A stretch of DNA of 24,051 nt from Rhodospirillaceae bacterium (GCA_028817685.1 JAPPPC010000903.1:1-24051), one strand, 5' to 3'; positions 14,704 to 22,849 are shown, counted from the stretch's first letter. Numbers and translations: made by a program. The notes: a model not told the origin generated them from the letters alone.

Positions 14704-15960
14704 ATGCAGGCGAATGCGCGCGTCTCCGATGTGATCATGGCGGTTATGGCCGTTGTGGTGCTGCTGGGAGTCCTCGTCGATCGTCCCTCGCTCATCGCAC
14801 TTGGCGCGACGGTTGCGGTTCTGTCGCTGATCGGCCGCGTCTGGGTTCGATGGTCGCTGTTCGATATCGAGACCGAATACCGGACGACTTACAGCCGCGT
14901 TTTCGAGGGCGAATCCTTCGAACTCTCCCTCACGGTGGAAAACCGTAAGGCCCTGCCCGTCCCATGGATCGGTATCACGGAATTCGTGCCGGAGGGGCTA
15001 ACGGTACATGAAACCGGTGGCGAGACACGCCCACACCTGAACGGGACGAATATCGTGTTGGCCACGGCGCTCGGCCCCCACCAGAGCATCACGGTGCGTC
15101 ACCGCTTGTACGCAGCCCGGCGGGGCCGGTATCGCTTTACGCCGACACATTTGCGCAGCGGCGATCTGTTCGCGTTCTATACAAACGATCGCACCATCGA
15201 TGTGCTGCAACCGGACTTCACGGTGTATCCGAGAATTGTACCCCTGCCCGCGCTACGGTTGCCCTCGGCGCAGCCCTTGGGCGATGCCACCAACCGCGTT
15301 TGGGGCGCGGACGACGCAATGCGTCCGAACGGTCTGCGCGAATACCGGAGCGGCGAGCCGGCGCGGCATATCGACTGGAAAGCGACGGCGCGGCGGGGCG
15401 AACCGTTTGTCCGATTGTTCGACCGCACGGTGACGCAAAGCGTCGTCTTGATCGCCGAGTGCGATATCCGCCGTGCTGCACTCTCGGGCGCACGCGGTCC
15501 GTTCCTCGAACGAACTGTCGTGGCGGCGGCTTCGGTGGCAGCCGACTGTGCCAAGCGCGGTTACCAAATCGGTCTGATCTGTAACGGTGTTCCACGGAGC
15601 GAACGGGTGCGTCCCTACATCCCGCCCGGACGCGGGTCGAGCCAACTACCGGTCGTTCTGGAAACCTTGGCGGTTGCCGGCTCGGCAACCACCCAGGACA
15701 TGCCCGGCCTGATCGAGAAGATCGGGGCGAAGTCGATACCGTTCGGCGCCACGGTGGTTTGCGTAACGGCGAACTTCGATCCGCCGACCGAAGCGATGCT
15801 GCGCGCGCTGCAAAGCCGTGGCAATCCGACCGTAACTCTGTTTGTCGGACCGGGCGCAACGCCACGCGCCGCAAGGCTCGATATCAGGGATTTTCGGCCC
15901 CTCCTCACCGCCGCCGTGACGTTAGAGGAATACCCGACTCGGGAGGCGGTGAATGCCTAA
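14704..15960 (+). CDS. DUF58 domain-containing protein
   Basis: The 418-aa protein has two N-terminal membrane helices (about 9-25 and 28-46). A beta-rich region follows, then the DUF58 signature at 211-240, seen as LREYRSGEPARHIDWKATAR and FVRLFD. The C-terminal half resembles a von Willebrand A-like fold (SVVLIAECDIRR...). DUF58 proteins almost always accompany MoxR ATPases and are thought to be their partners at the membrane; the biochemical role is not established. It begins 1 base after the MoxR stop and overlaps the next gene by 8 bases. Confidence 0.92.
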   Translation: MQANARVSDVIMAVMAVVVLLGVLVDRPSLIALGATVAVLSLIGRVWVRWSLFDIETEYRTTYSRVFEGESFELSLTVENRKALPVPWIGITEFVPEGLTVHETGGETRPHLNGTNIVLATALGPHQSITVRHRLYAARRGRYRFTPTHLRSGDLFAFYTNDRTIDVLQPDFTVYPRIVPLPALRLPSAQPLGDATNRVWGADDAMRPNGLREYRSGEPARHIDWKATARRGEPFVRLFDRTVTQSVVLIAECDIRRAALSGARGPFLERTVVAAASVAADCAKRGYQIGLICNGVPRSERVRPYIPPGRGSSQLPVVLETLAVAGSATTQDMPGLIEKIGAKSIPFGATVVCVTANFDPPTEAMLRALQSRGNPTVTLFVGPGATPRAARLDIRDFRPLLTAAVTLEEYPTREAVNA

Positions 15961-17293
15961 TCTCTCCGCCCTGTTCCTGCGCACGGCGATTCTGATAGCG
16001 GACAGCGCCTCGATGTTCGCAGGCTTCGCCATCATCGGCTTTATCGCCTATCAGGCGACCTCGCCGCTACCTTGGCCGATTATTTTCGGCGTCTTGACGG
16101 TCGGGACGCTCGTTTTCCACACCGTAAATCGATTCACCGCGTCGGGTTCCGGGACGCTGACCCTGTATGGTGGTGTGGGGTTTATTGTGTCCTATGGCGC
16201 CGTGGCCGGCATGACGGACATGGATTGGCTGGCGGCAATCCTGCAGGGACGATACGGCGTTTCGGAAGCTCTCCGCATCGGCTTCGCATTTCTGGCAAGC
16301 GCCTATCTCTGGTTCCATGCGGCAAGCATGCTGATGGAGAAAGACCTCACACAGCGGCTGGTCCGGCGCTTTCGCTTCGGGATCGCATGGTTCGTCTTGG
16401 CCATGATCGTGGAGGTCGGCAGTGGGCGCGATTTGCAGGTGGGCAACCTGCTGTGGCCATTCCTTGTCGCTGGTCTCGCTGCGCTGGCCGTCAATCGCTT
16501 CGGCGGCGGACTCGCGGCCTCATCGTTTCGGCTGCGCCTCGCCGCCTTCACGGTTCTGTTTGTCGTCGGTTTCGGCGCGGCAGCAGGCGCGGTCGGCGAC
16601 AGCGTCAGCCGCGGGCTGTGGACCGTTGTCGTAACGGTCTTTCGGTGGCCCCTGGAAGTACTCCGAGATGGATATCTCTGGGCGGTCAGCAGAATTTTCA
16701 ACCCGATAATTGGCAAAGATTCCAGTCTCAGAGAGGGTCCGGACCCGCTGTCATCTTTGGAGGGTCTGGGCCGCCGCGAATACGATCCCAATGCCAGCGC
16801 CATCGATATCGAATGGCAGGGCTGGGCAATTCTGGCGATTGTCATCTTTCTCGCTTATCTGATCTATCGATTCTATCTCGGCCCGAGCGACGATTTGGAC
16901 GAAAGACAAAAGCTCGACCGGGGGACGGCCGATGATTCCATTCCGTTTGTTGGGGATGCGGCTCGGCTCGTCCGGGGAATGGCTTCACGGCGCCGCAAAA
17001 GTTCCCGGACGGTGATGTCGCCCCGATCGACGGGAACCGACGGCCAGCGGGAGACTTTCGAACTGTATCGCCGCTTGGTAACAGTCGCCTGCGACCACGG
17101 GCATGCGTTCGACGAAGCCGAAACGCCGAACGAGCGGGCGTCCGATCTTGAAGCCGTTCTGCCACAAGCGCCGATCACCAAACTGACCGGATTGGTGAAC
17201 ACTTCATGCTTTGCCGGACAGGATGTCGATGCCGCAACAGTCGACGATATGCGTCAGGAGATTGAAAAAGCCCTGCATAACAGAGGTGCTTAA
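15953..17293 (+). CDS. Polytopic membrane protein with C-terminal DUF4129-like domain
   Basis: The 446-aa protein has about eight hydrophobic segments in the first 245 residues, and one more at 290-309. It ends in a soluble domain at about 365-440 that resembles DUF4129 (FELYRRLVTVACDHGHAF, then ETPNERASDLE). In MoxR-DUF58 clusters the third gene usually encodes a TgpA-like membrane transglutaminase with the same layout: N-terminal helices, transglutaminase core, one more helix, DUF4129. Here the stretch between the helices (about 246-290) is only some 45 residues and shows no Cys-His-Asp transglutaminase core. It therefore looks like a core-less version of that protein. It overlaps the DUF58 gene by 8 bases, indicating coupled translation. 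The DUF4129 assignment is from pattern recognition and context. Confidence 0.8.
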   Translation: MPNLSALFLRTAILIADSASMFAGFAIIGFIAYQATSPLPWPIIFGVLTVGTLVFHTVNRFTASGSGTLTLYGGVGFIVSYGAVAGMTDMDWLAAILQGRYGVSEALRIGFAFLASAYLWFHAASMLMEKDLTQRLVRRFRFGIAWFVLAMIVEVGSGRDLQVGNLLWPFLVAGLAALAVNRFGGGLAASSFRLRLAAFTVLFVVGFGAAAGAVGDSVSRGLWTVVVTVFRWPLEVLRDGYLWAVSRIFNPIIGKDSSLREGPDPLSSLEGLGRREYDPNASAIDIEWQGWAILAIVIFLAYLIYRFYLGPSDDLDERQKLDRGTADDSIPFVGDAARLVRGMASRRRKSSRTVMSPRSTGTDGQRETFELYRRLVTVACDHGHAFDEAETPNERASDLEAVLPQAPITKLTGLVNTSCFAGQDVDAATVDDMRQEIEKALHNRGA

Positions 17294-17312
17294 ACCGATA
17301 GGGCGGCTTTTT

Positions 17313-17340
17313 TTGCGGCGTTGCCATCGCCCCCTATAGT
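17313..17340 (+). promoter_or_regulatory. Candidate promoter for the 3-hydroxyisobutyrate-dehydrogenase-like gene
   Basis: TTGCGG (17313-17318) and TATAGT (17335-17340) are separated by 16 bases. The -10 matches consensus at 5 of 6 bases, the -35 at 3 of 6. A GGGAGG ribosome binding site follows at about 17359, then the ATG at 17373. Confidence 0.35.
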
Positions 17341-17372
17341 GGCGTGCAAATCATCTACAGGGAGGATCGGAG

Positions 17373-18254
17373 ATGGAACTGGGCTATATCGGATTGGGCG
17401 CCATGGGCGGGGCGCTGGCGCGGCGACTGATGCTGTCGCACAAGCTTCGGGTTTACGACTTGCGGCCGGACGTCGTATCGGACTTTGCAAAGAACGGGGC
17501 GATCCCGGCACAGAGCCCGGCAGCGATGGCACGGGAATGCGACGTCGTCCTGTTGTGCCTGCCGCGATCGGCGGATGTGCGCGAAGCGATCTTCGGCGAA
17601 GGCGGCCTGATCGAAGGGTTGGAGCCCGGCAAGATCGTCGTCGATCAGACCAGCGGCGACCCGGACGAGACCCGCGCCATGGCCGCGGAGCTCGCGGAAA
17701 AGGGCATCACCATGGTGGATGCGCCGGTGTCCGGTGGCCCGGCCGGCGCAAATGCAGGCACAATCGCCATCATCGCCGCGGGGCCGATGGAAACCTTCGA
17801 GAAGGTCAAGCCGGTCTATGAGTCGATCAGCCCCAACGTTTTCCATTGCGGCGAAATCGGCAGCGGCCACGTAATCAAGCTGGTCAACAACACGATTGCA
17901 GCGTGCAACCGCATGGCGGCACTGGAGGCCGCCGCAATGGGCCGCAAATACGGCCTGTCGCTCGCCAAGATGACCGAGGTGATCAACAAGAGTTCCGGCC
18001 GCAACAGCACCACGGAAGGCGCCTTCCCGAAAATGCTGGAAGGTCAACCGACATCCGATTTCGGCATGGCTCTAATGCTGAAAGACGTCACCTTGGCAAC
18101 GCAGCTCGGCGTCAAATGCGGCGCACCGATGCTAGTTGCCAACCTAGTCCGCGGCATGTTGCAGACCCATCTGCACGACCAGGGACCGGATGCCAAGATG
18201 GACAACTCGACGCCTTGCATTGAGAAAGCGGCCGACATGAAGTTCTTGGATTAG
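17373..18254 (+). CDS. NAD(P)-dependent beta-hydroxyacid dehydrogenase (3-hydroxyisobutyrate dehydrogenase family)
   Basis: The 293-aa protein oxidises a beta-hydroxy acid or reduces the matching semialdehyde (3-hydroxyisobutyrate, tartronate semialdehyde and similar substrates). The N-terminal Rossmann motif is GYIGLGAMGG (4-13). The family substrate motif DAPVSGG is at 116-122, and the catalytic Lys169 lies in GHVIKLVNN with Asn173 nearby. The ATG is preceded by GGGAGG about 8 bases upstream. The length is normal. The gene appears to have its own promoter and stands apart from the MoxR operon. It converges with the large ThDP enzyme gene, leaving 10 bases between stops. If the ThDP enzyme were a glyoxylate carboligase this would be a tartronate semialdehyde reductase, but the motifs of that enzyme were not evident. 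Confidence 0.92.
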   Translation: MELGYIGLGAMGGALARRLMLSHKLRVYDLRPDVVSDFAKNGAIPAQSPAAMARECDVVLLCLPRSADVREAIFGEGGLIEGLEPGKIVVDQTSGDPDETRAMAAELAEKGITMVDAPVSGGPAGANAGTIAIIAAGPMETFEKVKPVYESISPNVFHCGEIGSGHVIKLVNNTIAACNRMAALEAAAMGRKYGLSLAKMTEVINKSSGRNSTTEGAFPKMLEGQPTSDFGMALMLKDVTLATQLGVKCGAPMLVANLVRGMLQTHLHDQGPDAKMDNSTPCIEKAADMKFLD

Positions 18255-18260
18255 AACTTC
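18239..18260. other. Inverted repeat at the convergent gene junction
   Basis: GAAGTTC-N8-GAACTTC is a perfect 7-bp stem that includes the TAG stop of the plus-strand dehydrogenase and lies just beyond the end of the minus-strand ThDP gene. No T-run follows on either strand, so it is at most a weak bidirectional transcript end. Confidence 0.3.
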
Positions 18261-18264
18261 GGAT

Positions 18265-20037
18265 TTATCCGCTCTTATCCATCCCGCCGGGATTGACCAC
18301 GGTGGGATCGTAGCCACGCATTATGTGGACATCGACCAGCGCCTGGCCGCCAGCGGCGACGGTGGCCACAGCGTCAGTCATCGCCTGCGTCAGGTCGTCC
18401 TTCGTCGCCACCGCATCGCTGGCCGCCCAGCCAAAACCGCGAGCCAATGCGGGGATATCCGGGACGGGGTCCTCGAGACGTTGCCCAATCCAGCGGTTTT
18501 CCTCCGGCCGGCTGCGCGTGCGGGCGATGCGTTCCTGGTGCAGTTCGTCGTTGAAGTAAGAGCGGTTGTTGGCAACGACGATAAGCAACGGGATCCGGTA
18601 CTTTGCCGCCGTCCACAGCGCATTGATCCCCATCGTCGTATCGCCGTCACCGAGGATCGCGACGGGCACACGTCCGCTCCCTTTTAGTGCCAGGGCCGCG
18701 CCGATCGCGATGCCCGGCCCAGATCCGATACCGGCCCCGCCATCGCTGCCCAAATAGTCTAGCGGCTCGTTGATCGGCCAGGCGTACCCAGGCCAGCCGA
18801 TCGGCACGCCGGTGATGGTCGACTTGCGATCTCCCAACGCGGCGGTCAGCGCATCGGCGATATCCTGATAGTCGAGCGCGTCGCCCCCTGAGCGCTCGGG
18901 CGGTTCGGCCTCGATCGTACCCCAAGCGGCTTGTCGATCACCTTCACCAAGGGCCTCGAGGAGTGCCGGGACCAGACTGTCCGGCCGGCACAGCAAGCGG
19001 ATATCGGCAGCCGGCAGGATGTGATGATCCATCGACCAGCCATTGTGCAGATAAGAATCGACGGTGCAGTTGATCAGCGTCGCCTCGCTCTCGGTTTGCC
19101 CCAAAGCCTGCTTGAACGTTCCGGCCAGATCGATCCATTCCAGCGCGAGGATCATGTCCGCCTCGGCAATCATCGCGCACGCCGCCTTGCTCGGCCGCTT
19201 GATCGGCGGCAGCGGGTGCAGCGCGTGGTCGGTCGGGAAGGCCGCACCGGCTTTCAAGTCGGTCAGCACCCGCGCATCGAGCCGTTCGGCCAGGCGGATG
19301 CGGTCAGCCCAGGCATCGGCATCGCGTGAACCCTTGCCGGCCAAGATGAGCGGGCGCTCCGCATTTGCGAGCAATTCGACAGCCCGCGCCAGATCGGCCG
19401 GTGCCGGTGCCGGATCGCCGCCCGGCTCGTACCGGCCCACATCCGGGATCGCGATCGGCACGTCGAACTGTTGTTCCTGTACGCCCAGATCCATGCAGAC
19501 ATAGACCGGCCCGTTCGGCGCGGTGCGGGTGATCTGCCACGCGCGCAGCATCGATTCCACGGCCGCTTCCGGCGAGCCTGGCTGGTCGTCCCATTTCACG
19601 TAATCGCGGATCAGCGCGCCCTGATCCTTTGCAGTGTGAATCCATTCGATCCAGGGCCGGCGCTGCGCGGCATCCACCGGTCCGGTTGCACCGAGAATCA
19701 GCATCGGCACCCGGTCGCACCACGCGTTGAAGATCGCCATGGTCGCATGCATCAGCCCGACATTGCTGTGTACCGCGACCGCCATCGGTTTGTCGGTGAC
19801 CTTTGCATAGCCATGCGCAATGGCAACCGCATGCTCTTCATGCATGGCGACGAGCATCTGCGGATCGCGGTTGCCGAGATAGTTCACCAAGCTGTCATGG
19901 AACCCACGATAGCTGGCCCCTGGGTTGAGCGTGATGTAGTCGATACCAAAATCGCGCAACATCTGCGCGATCACGTCGCTACCCCACCCCATTTCGAATT
20001 GGCCGCCCTGGACCGGACGTTCTTCGCCCTCGCTCAT
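18265..20037 (-). CDS. ThDP-dependent enzyme, acetolactate synthase/oxalyl-CoA decarboxylase superfamily
   Basis: The 590-aa protein has the three-domain layout of pyruvate-oxidase-like ThDP enzymes. The N-terminal PYR domain has the cofactor-activating Glu67 in MHEEHAVAIAHGYA. The middle domain contains NAERPLILAGKGS (226-238). The C-terminal ThDP domain has GDGDTTMG (463-470) and closes with NN at 490-491. Reactions in this group are decarboxylation or carboligation of 2-keto acids or acyl-CoAs. The start at 20037 has AAGGA about 7 bases upstream. It lies 16 bases behind a CaiB/BaiF CoA-transferase, a layout recalling formyl-CoA transferase with oxalyl-CoA decarboxylase (frc-oxc). However, the sequence around the PYR domain (LNPGASYRGFHDSL, RPWIEWIHTAKDQG) does not look like a true Oxc, so the substrate remains open. 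Confidence 0.9.
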   Translation of the reverse strand: MSEGEERPVQGGQFEMGWGSDVIAQMLRDFGIDYITLNPGASYRGFHDSLVNYLGNRDPQMLVAMHEEHAVAIAHGYAKVTDKPMAVAVHSNVGLMHATMAIFNAWCDRVPMLILGATGPVDAAQRRPWIEWIHTAKDQGALIRDYVKWDDQPGSPEAAVESMLRAWQITRTAPNGPVYVCMDLGVQEQQFDVPIAIPDVGRYEPGGDPAPAPADLARAVELLANAERPLILAGKGSRDADAWADRIRLAERLDARVLTDLKAGAAFPTDHALHPLPPIKRPSKAACAMIAEADMILALEWIDLAGTFKQALGQTESEATLINCTVDSYLHNGWSMDHHILPAADIRLLCRPDSLVPALLEALGEGDRQAAWGTIEAEPPERSGGDALDYQDIADALTAALGDRKSTITGVPIGWPGYAWPINEPLDYLGSDGGAGIGSGPGIAIGAALALKGSGRVPVAILGDGDTTMGINALWTAAKYRIPLLIVVANNRSYFNDELHQERIARTRSRPEENRWIGQRLEDPVPDIPALARGFGWAASDAVATKDDLTQAMTDAVATVAAGGQALVDVHIMRGYDPTVVNPGGMDKSG

Positions 20038-20053
20038 CGCATATCCTTGCCGG

Positions 20054-21277
20054 TTAGATGACTTCTTGATCGCGCAGGCCTTGAACGTCCGCTGCGGTCA
20101 TGCCGAGCAGTTCGCCCAGCACCTCTTCATTATGCGCGCCGATTTTCGGGCCGGGCCAGCGGACACGGCCGGGATCTTCCGGCACGCCTGGCACAATTCC
20201 GGCCTGCAAGACCTGTCCGAACAACGGATCTTCGACCTCTTGCACCATGCCGCGGTGCCGGTATTGCGGGTCCGCCGCGATATCTTCCGCGGTGTAGACG
20301 AGCGAACTCGGAATGTCGGCATCGGCCAGAATGGCCAGCAGCGCGTCCGCATCGTGCTGCTGCGTCCAGTCCCCGATGATCGTGTCGAGATCCTCGACAT
20401 TTGCGACCCGTGACCGGTTGTCCCGGAAGCGCGCATCCTGCGGCAAGTCCGGCTGGCCCATCGCCTTCGACAGCCGTGCGAATAACGGGTCGGAATTGCC
20501 GGCGATCAGGACCCACTTGCCGTCCTTCGCCAAATAACCGCTGGTCGGCGCGGCCGTGGCGATGCGTGAGCCGGTCGGTTGCTTGATATCCCCCATCACT
20601 CCGTACTCCGGCAGCATGCCCTCCATCATGCTGAGGACGGATTCGCTGAGCGCCACATCGAGGCTCCGCGCTCGCGCATCGCCACCCTGGCGATCGCGCT
20701 GCCACAACGCCGCCATCACGCCAAACGCCGCGTAAAGGCCGGCAATCGAATCGCCAATGCTGACACCGACCCGAACCGGCGGCAGATCCGACATGCCCGG
20801 CGCGTGGTCGCTGAGATGGCGCAACCCACCCACCGATTCACCAATCACACCGAACGCGGCCTTATCGCGGTAGGGACCGTCCTGCCCATATCCCGATACA
20901 TGCGCGATAACGAGATCCGCACGGGCTTCACGCAGCACGTCAGGCCCGAGGCCGAGGCGTGCCAACTGACCCGGGCGAAAATTCTCCACCACGGCGTCGC
21001 TCTTGGCGGCGAGGCCGAGCACGATCTCCTTCGCCTTGGGGTGCTTCAAATTCAAGGTGATGCAACGTTTGTTGCGGCCGTGCTGCGACCACCAGGGCGA
21101 ATTGCCATCGATATGGGTACCCCACTGCCGCACCGGGTCGCCCGCCGGCGGCTCGATCTTTATGACGTCAGCGCCAAGATCGCCCAACAGCCGCGTGCCG
21201 AAGGGCGCAGCGATAAAGTGGCCAACCTCCAAGACGCGCAGCCCCGTCAGAGGGCCAGCCCGTTTCGTACTTTCCAT
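20054..21277 (-). CDS. CaiB/BaiF (class III) CoA-transferase
   Basis: The 407-aa protein moves CoA between organic acids through an aspartyl-CoA thioester. The N terminus GPLTGLRVLEVGHFIAAPF and GADVIKIEPPAGDPVR are standard. KRCITLNLKHP and VENFRPGQLARLGLG follow, and the candidate nucleophile Asp176 lies in GVSIGDSIAGLYA. SGYGQDGPYRDK at 128-139 is the conserved glycine-rich segment. The length fits the family. The ATG at 21277 has a modest purine-rich upstream (GCGAAGAAC). It lies 24 bases after the response regulator and 16 bases before the ThDP enzyme, so the three are probably one transcript. It likely activates an acid to the CoA ester used or released by the neighbouring ThDP enzyme. 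Confidence 0.94.
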   Translation of the reverse strand: MESTKRAGPLTGLRVLEVGHFIAAPFGTRLLGDLGADVIKIEPPAGDPVRQWGTHIDGNSPWWSQHGRNKRCITLNLKHPKAKEIVLGLAAKSDAVVENFRPGQLARLGLGPDVLREARADLVIAHVSGYGQDGPYRDKAAFGVIGESVGGLRHLSDHAPGMSDLPPVRVGVSIGDSIAGLYAAFGVMAALWQRDRQGGDARARSLDVALSESVLSMMEGMLPEYGVMGDIKQPTGSRIATAAPTSGYLAKDGKWVLIAGNSDPLFARLSKAMGQPDLPQDARFRDNRSRVANVEDLDTIIGDWTQQHDADALLAILADADIPSSLVYTAEDIAADPQYRHRGMVQEVEDPLFGQVLQAGIVPGVPEDPGRVRWPGPKIGAHNEEVLGELLGMTAADVQGLRDQEVI

Positions 21278-21301
21278 AGTTCTTCGCTTTCGATTTTCCG
21301 G

Positions 21302-21790
21302 TCAGGACTTGCGGCCACGCATGTCCTCGCCTTTGAATTCCTTGTTCACGCGTCGGCGGTCCGGTCCGAAATAACTCTCCACCTGAATGAACGCGCGCGG
21401 ATTGTTGATAATTGCGGCAACACGGCTTCGCAAACTGTCGACGGAGAAGGGCCGGATCAGGAACTCCGAGACACCGACGTCGCGCGCTTCGGTCACATCC
21501 TGCAGGCTCGGTGCCGCCGTGACCATCAAGATGGGAACATGCGGATCGGGGCTGTCCGACGCCGTTCGAATCATCCGTGTCAAATCGATCCCACCGACCG
21601 GTTCCATCTGCCGTTCCAGGATGACCATATCGAATTCGCGGTCTCGCAACTCCCCAAATGTGCGGCCACCGTCACTGACGGTATAGACCTGAGAAATTCC
21701 GATCGTATCCAGCATATCCCGCGTCAGATTGCGCAACTCCTGATCGCTGTCGACTACCAGAATTCGAAGATTCCCGAAATTAACCGGCAT
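21302..21790 (-). CDS. Atypical receiver-only response regulator (phosphoacceptor Asp replaced by Glu)
   Basis: The 162-aa protein is one receiver domain (about 7-128) with a short tail containing YFGPDRRR (140-147), a tail shared by a group of alphaproteobacterial response regulators. Aligned on the CheY fold, the acidic pair is Asp14-Ser15 followed by Asp16. The phosphorylation site is Glu59 (VILERQM) instead of Asp, Thr91 is kept, and the conserved lysine is Arg113 (LIRPF). It has no DNA-binding domain. Such changes suggest a domain not switched by ordinary phosphorylation, perhaps locked in an active-like state. The start at 21790 is supported by GGGGAGGAGG 9 bases upstream; the open frame extending to 22090 is not needed. 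It heads a probable operon with a CoA-transferase and a ThDP enzyme, and is divergent from the secreted protein gene. Confidence 0.88.
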   Translation of the reverse strand: MPVNFGNLRILVVDSDQELRNLTRDMLDTIGISQVYTVSDGGRTFGELRDREFDMVILERQMEPVGGIDLTRMIRTASDSPDPHVPILMVTAAPSLQDVTEARDVGVSEFLIRPFSVDSLRSRVAAIINNPRAFIQVESYFGPDRRRVNKEFKGEDMRGRKS

Positions 21791-21826
21791 CGCTTGCGCC
21801 TCCTCCCCAGGCATATCAACCGGGCA

Positions 21827-21859
21827 ATTGTATCCTGCCGACACCTGTTTGAGCTCAAA
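21827..21859 (-). promoter_or_regulatory. Candidate promoter/operator of the response regulator operon
   Basis: On the minus strand TACAAT (21827-21832) matches the -10 consensus at 5 of 6 bases and lies 37 bases before the ATG. A perfect 12-bp palindrome TTTGAGCTCAAA (21848-21859) covers the place of the -35, where TTGAGC would be 20 bases from the -10 (too long for a strong promoter). The palindrome could be an operator or activator site. The rest of the 218-base divergent spacer is relatively AT-rich and also holds GTTTAAAC (21910-21917) and a TTGACT (21927-21932) facing the secreted protein gene. Confidence 0.35.
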
Positions 21860-22008
21860 AAATTTCTTTTCCGAAATGTACCCCGAAATCATTCCGAGGC
21901 GTTTATGCCGTTTAAACCGACGTGATTTGACTTCGCGCACTGCCGCGAGCAGACTCAACCACTCGCGTACGCACCCCTCGACACCACCTTTCCTAGGAGG
22001 TTCTGAGC

Positions 22009-22824
22009 ATGCCACGCCTTCCCAGACTGATTGTTGCCCTCGCGGCATCGAGCGCCGGTATGTTTCTGGCGGGAACCGGTCACGCTGCAACCCAGGCCCT
22101 TGCGCTGCTTGAGACCAAGGGCGCGACGGCCTTGCACTGCGACGGTGCGATATGCCGCGCGGAGTTTTCGACCTTTTGTCTTCAAGAGGAACGCGAATTG
22201 CCCCGGTCGGGCGATCCGTACCGTCTAGCCGCGGGGAGCCAATTGACCCTCGTCTTAACGAAGCAAGACGGAAAGACGCAGCGCATTCCGGCGGCTGATC
22301 ATATTCGCATCACCGCCGCACGCAGCGGCCATACGGCGGTGACCATTTCGGTCGCACAATCGCGTCTTACCGCGCTGGGCGCCCGGAAGGCGGCGATTGC
22401 CGTGGGAGAGCAAATTACGCTGTTCCCGCATCCGGTCGCAGGCGATGACAATCCGCAAACCGAGCAGGACAAGCGGATCGCCGCCGGACCGCTGCGCCAG
22501 TTGGGTGCCAAGATCGTCGATCGCGGACAGTATGACGTTGCGCGCGTGCAGGCATTGAACGGCCTCATTAACGCGTTGCCGGATCAGATCGATCGACGGC
22601 CTGACGCCCGGCAAAGCCTGTGGCGCAACGCTGCCGATACCGTGCTGCGCGATGCCCCGGATGACCGGATAAAGCGGGCAAAGCAAGAGTACGCCGCCTG
22701 TTGGCGAGACCGGGTCGTTCAACTCGGCGGCTATTCCGTGCGGCATTGCTTGCAGAGCCGCCACGACCGGCTGATGTGGCAACACGTCAAACGCTATTGG
22801 GGCGCCGTCGGCGCGGGCAGCTGA
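22009..22824 (+). CDS. Secreted protein of unknown function with five cysteines
   Basis: The 271-aa protein starts with a clear Sec signal peptide: MPRLPRLIVALAASS, a hydrophobic core, and a GHA-A cleavage site around residue 26. It is expected in the periplasm. Cysteines are at 44, 49 and 57 near the mature N terminus and at 231 and 247 near the C terminus. The N-terminal third (about 40-140) looks beta-rich, and includes GAICRAEFSTFCLQEERELP. The C-terminal part (about 150-265) is charged and helical, ending in CWRDRVVQLGGYSVRHC. An AGGAGG lies 9 bases before the ATG. I do not recognise a family. It is divergent from the atypical receiver gene and convergent with the molybdenum hydroxylase gene, so it is a single-gene unit. 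Confidence 0.85.
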   Translation: MPRLPRLIVALAASSAGMFLAGTGHAATQALALLETKGATALHCDGAICRAEFSTFCLQEERELPRSGDPYRLAAGSQLTLVLTKQDGKTQRIPAADHIRITAARSGHTAVTISVAQSRLTALGARKAAIAVGEQITLFPHPVAGDDNPQTEQDKRIAAGPLRQLGAKIVDRGQYDVARVQALNGLINALPDQIDRRPDARQSLWRNAADTVLRDAPDDRIKRAKQEYAACWRDRVVQLGGYSVRHCLQSRHDRLMWQHVKRYWGAVGAGS

Positions 22825-22849
22825 CGCTTACGCTGCCGGACCCGGCGCC

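Noticed and set aside
17308..17314. T7 run after the MoxR operon as an intrinsic terminator
   Set aside because: Only a 3-bp stem (CCG/CGG) precedes it, too weak for a Rho-independent terminator; part of the run more likely belongs to the promoter of the next gene.
18265..21277. frc-oxc oxalate degradation operon
   Set aside because: The gene order fits, but the ThDP enzyme lacks the sequence features I associate with oxalyl-CoA decarboxylase, so I did not assign these symbols.
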